Assembly: GCA_016719225.1 (NCBI GenBank)
Contig: JADKAN010000001.1
Location: 186,001-250,000 of the forward strand
Reading direction: 5' to 3'
Source: Flavobacteriales bacterium
Lineage (GTDB): Bacteria > Bacteroidota > Bacteroidia > Flavobacteriales_F > PHOS-HE28
Length of the DNA stretch: 64,000 nucleotides
Shown: one piece after another, positions 63,290 through 64,000 of the stretch
Position numbering within the stretch: position 1 is the stretch's first letter
How the letters are laid out: the number at the start of each line of letters is the position of its first letter
Made by a program: the position numbers and the translations under genes
Notes under the pieces: generated by a model
Database searches by the model: none
Told to the model about the DNA's origin: nothing
Seen by the model: the letters and a program-made list of their open reading frames with translations, nothing else

Positions 63290-63713
63290 CGCGAGCCGGG
63301 GGAGGGCATCCGCGAACGCGGGACGATGCCAGCAGAACCCTCAAAAAGCCTCCGGGACCCTCCCGGAGGCTTTTGCTTTGTATAACCGGGGCCGGACGTA
63401 AGCCATGTTGCGGGCTTGTGATCCATGGCAAGCAAAATGGTCTTGCTGGGTGGGCGGCTGTCGGCCCGGCCGTCTTCGGCTCTTCCGCCCGTTGGTTGAT
63501 CCTGCATGGCCCACTGCGAGGCCGTCGTTGTATGTGCTGAGGGACGTGGCTGGTCCATATCCCGTGGGGATGGCGAAGGTGATGAACATGTTCGCGGTGA
63601 GGTCGTACAGGAAAGGCTGGCCCTCCAGATCCCCACCATCATGGACGACGCATGGATGTCATTGTCCGCATTGGTGGAGTAGTGCGGCAACGCGCTACCG
63701 CTATTTGATCATG
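63290..63713. other. Region with terminator and possible decayed coding sequence
   Basis: The strong hairpin at 63344-63374 lies here. On the minus strand a fragment reading DLEGQPFLYDLTANMFITFA, then IPTGYGPATSLSTYNDGLAV, looks coding but has no start and is out of frame with neighbouring sequence. It may be debris of another secreted-protein gene or chance; nothing firm can be annotated. Confidence 0.3.
63344..63374. terminator. Rho-independent terminator, perfect 14-bp stem
   Basis: AAAAGCCTCCGGGA (63344-63357) pairs exactly with TCCCGGAGGCTTTT (63361-63374) around CCC. A and T runs on both sides allow use in either direction. It lies 55 bases after the true end of the Asp-box gene. Confidence 0.9.
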
Positions 63714-64000
63714 CTACCGTTTCACCACCTTCTTGAACGCTGCACTCACCCCATCGTCCACCCGCACGAAGTAGGTGCCCGGTGACAGGGATCGCAGGTC
63801 CAAGTCGGATTTTTCCGCTTGGATCGCGATCTTGCTGAGCATCACCTTTCCCAAGGGATCCATTACGGTGATCGACCATCCATTGGCGGGAATGTCGGAC
63901 AGCGTGATCGTCGCCCGGTCCAGCACCGGGTTGGGTGCGATCCCCGCATCAAGCATGGGCTCCTGTGCTGTTGCGAAGCCCACACTCGCGCTTGTGGCTC
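63714..64000 (-). CDS. T9SS-secreted protein, C-terminal part (5' end outside window)
   Basis: The minus frame is open to the end of the window. The visible part is a complete type A sorting domain: IAPNPVLDRATITLSDIPAN, then WSITVMDPLGKVML, LSPGTYFVRV and the basic end AFKKVVKR. The residues before it (SVGFATAQEPML) could belong to a linker. The gene converges with the Asp-box gene. Confidence 0.75.
   Translation of the reverse strand, partial: ATSASVGFATAQEPMLDAGIAPNPVLDRATITLSDIPANGWSITVMDPLGKVMLSKIAIQAEKSDLDLRSLSPGTYFVRVDDGVSAAFKKVVKR

Noticed and set aside
1..64000. tRNA or rRNA genes, transposases, integrases, phage genes
   Set aside because: I scanned for the tRNA T-arm pattern, rRNA cores and DDE/tyrosine recombinase motifs in the translations and saw none; a covariance-model search would be decisive.

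Overview
The window looks like chromosomal DNA of a Bacteroidota member, most likely a Flavobacteriales relative with moderately high GC. The reasons are several secreted proteins ending in type IX secretion (T9SS) C-terminal sorting domains, a gliding-motility-type C-terminal domain, a PorG/DUF6089-like outer-membrane protein, Bacteroidota-type proteins (TIGR02757, DUF1883, SiaC) and repeated TAnnTTTG promoter elements. The naming to order is inference. No rRNA, tRNA, CRISPR array, phage or transposase was seen.

Layout. 1-0.9 kb: 3' part of a T9SS cargo gene. 1.0-8.1 kb: a plus-strand block with a VWA protein and AAA+ ATPase pair, a Fur-type regulator, a STAS protein, purA, an RsmF-like rRNA methyltransferase and a TonB-like protein. 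8.2-15.8 kb: small and mostly uncharacterised genes, a tandem universal stress protein divergent from SiaC, a lipoprotein, a Spy-like Cys-rich protein, an SDR/TPR pair and a protein built from four 25-residue WLxxN repeats. 16.0-19.5 kb: the bifunctional RelA/SpoT protein and fumarylacetoacetase. 20.1-28.9 kb: T9SS cargo, a PMT/ArnT-like membrane glycosyltransferase, a large duplicated LamG-type T9SS protein with a one-base frameshift, an outer-membrane barrel and glyA.

29.2-41.9 kb is a surface-polysaccharide locus in two divergent arms. The minus arm has four glycosyltransferases, a polysaccharide deacetylase and a GNAT protein; its distal part looks AT-richer. The plus arm has two SDR epimerases, two GT4 enzymes and an O-antigen ligase/polymerase-like protein, closed by a strong bidirectional terminator. 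42-54.6 kb holds the PorG-like protein, nitronate monooxygenase, a gliding-motility-type secreted protein, guaB, TIGR02757, a small SprB-repeat-like secreted protein, a suhB-like phosphatase with lgt, a T9SS-domain remnant, mtaB and a TraB/GumN protein. 54.9-59.7 kb is a minus-strand operon: mutL, two rhomboid proteases and an EEP-family phosphohydrolase. 59.9-64 kb holds further T9SS cargo.

The most striking signal is that at least four T9SS-type genes are damaged by minimal lesions: a 1-bp frameshift just after the signal peptide, an in-frame TGA in a FISUMP protein, an in-frame TAA that cuts off only the last 17 residues of a sorting domain, and an orphan sorting-domain tail. They could be assembly errors, decay or some form of switching; the sequence alone cannot decide. 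I found no convincing wholly new multi-gene system. The best candidates for something undescribed are the WLxxN repeat protein, the very short spacing between promoter elements and start codons, and the lesion pattern in secreted proteins.
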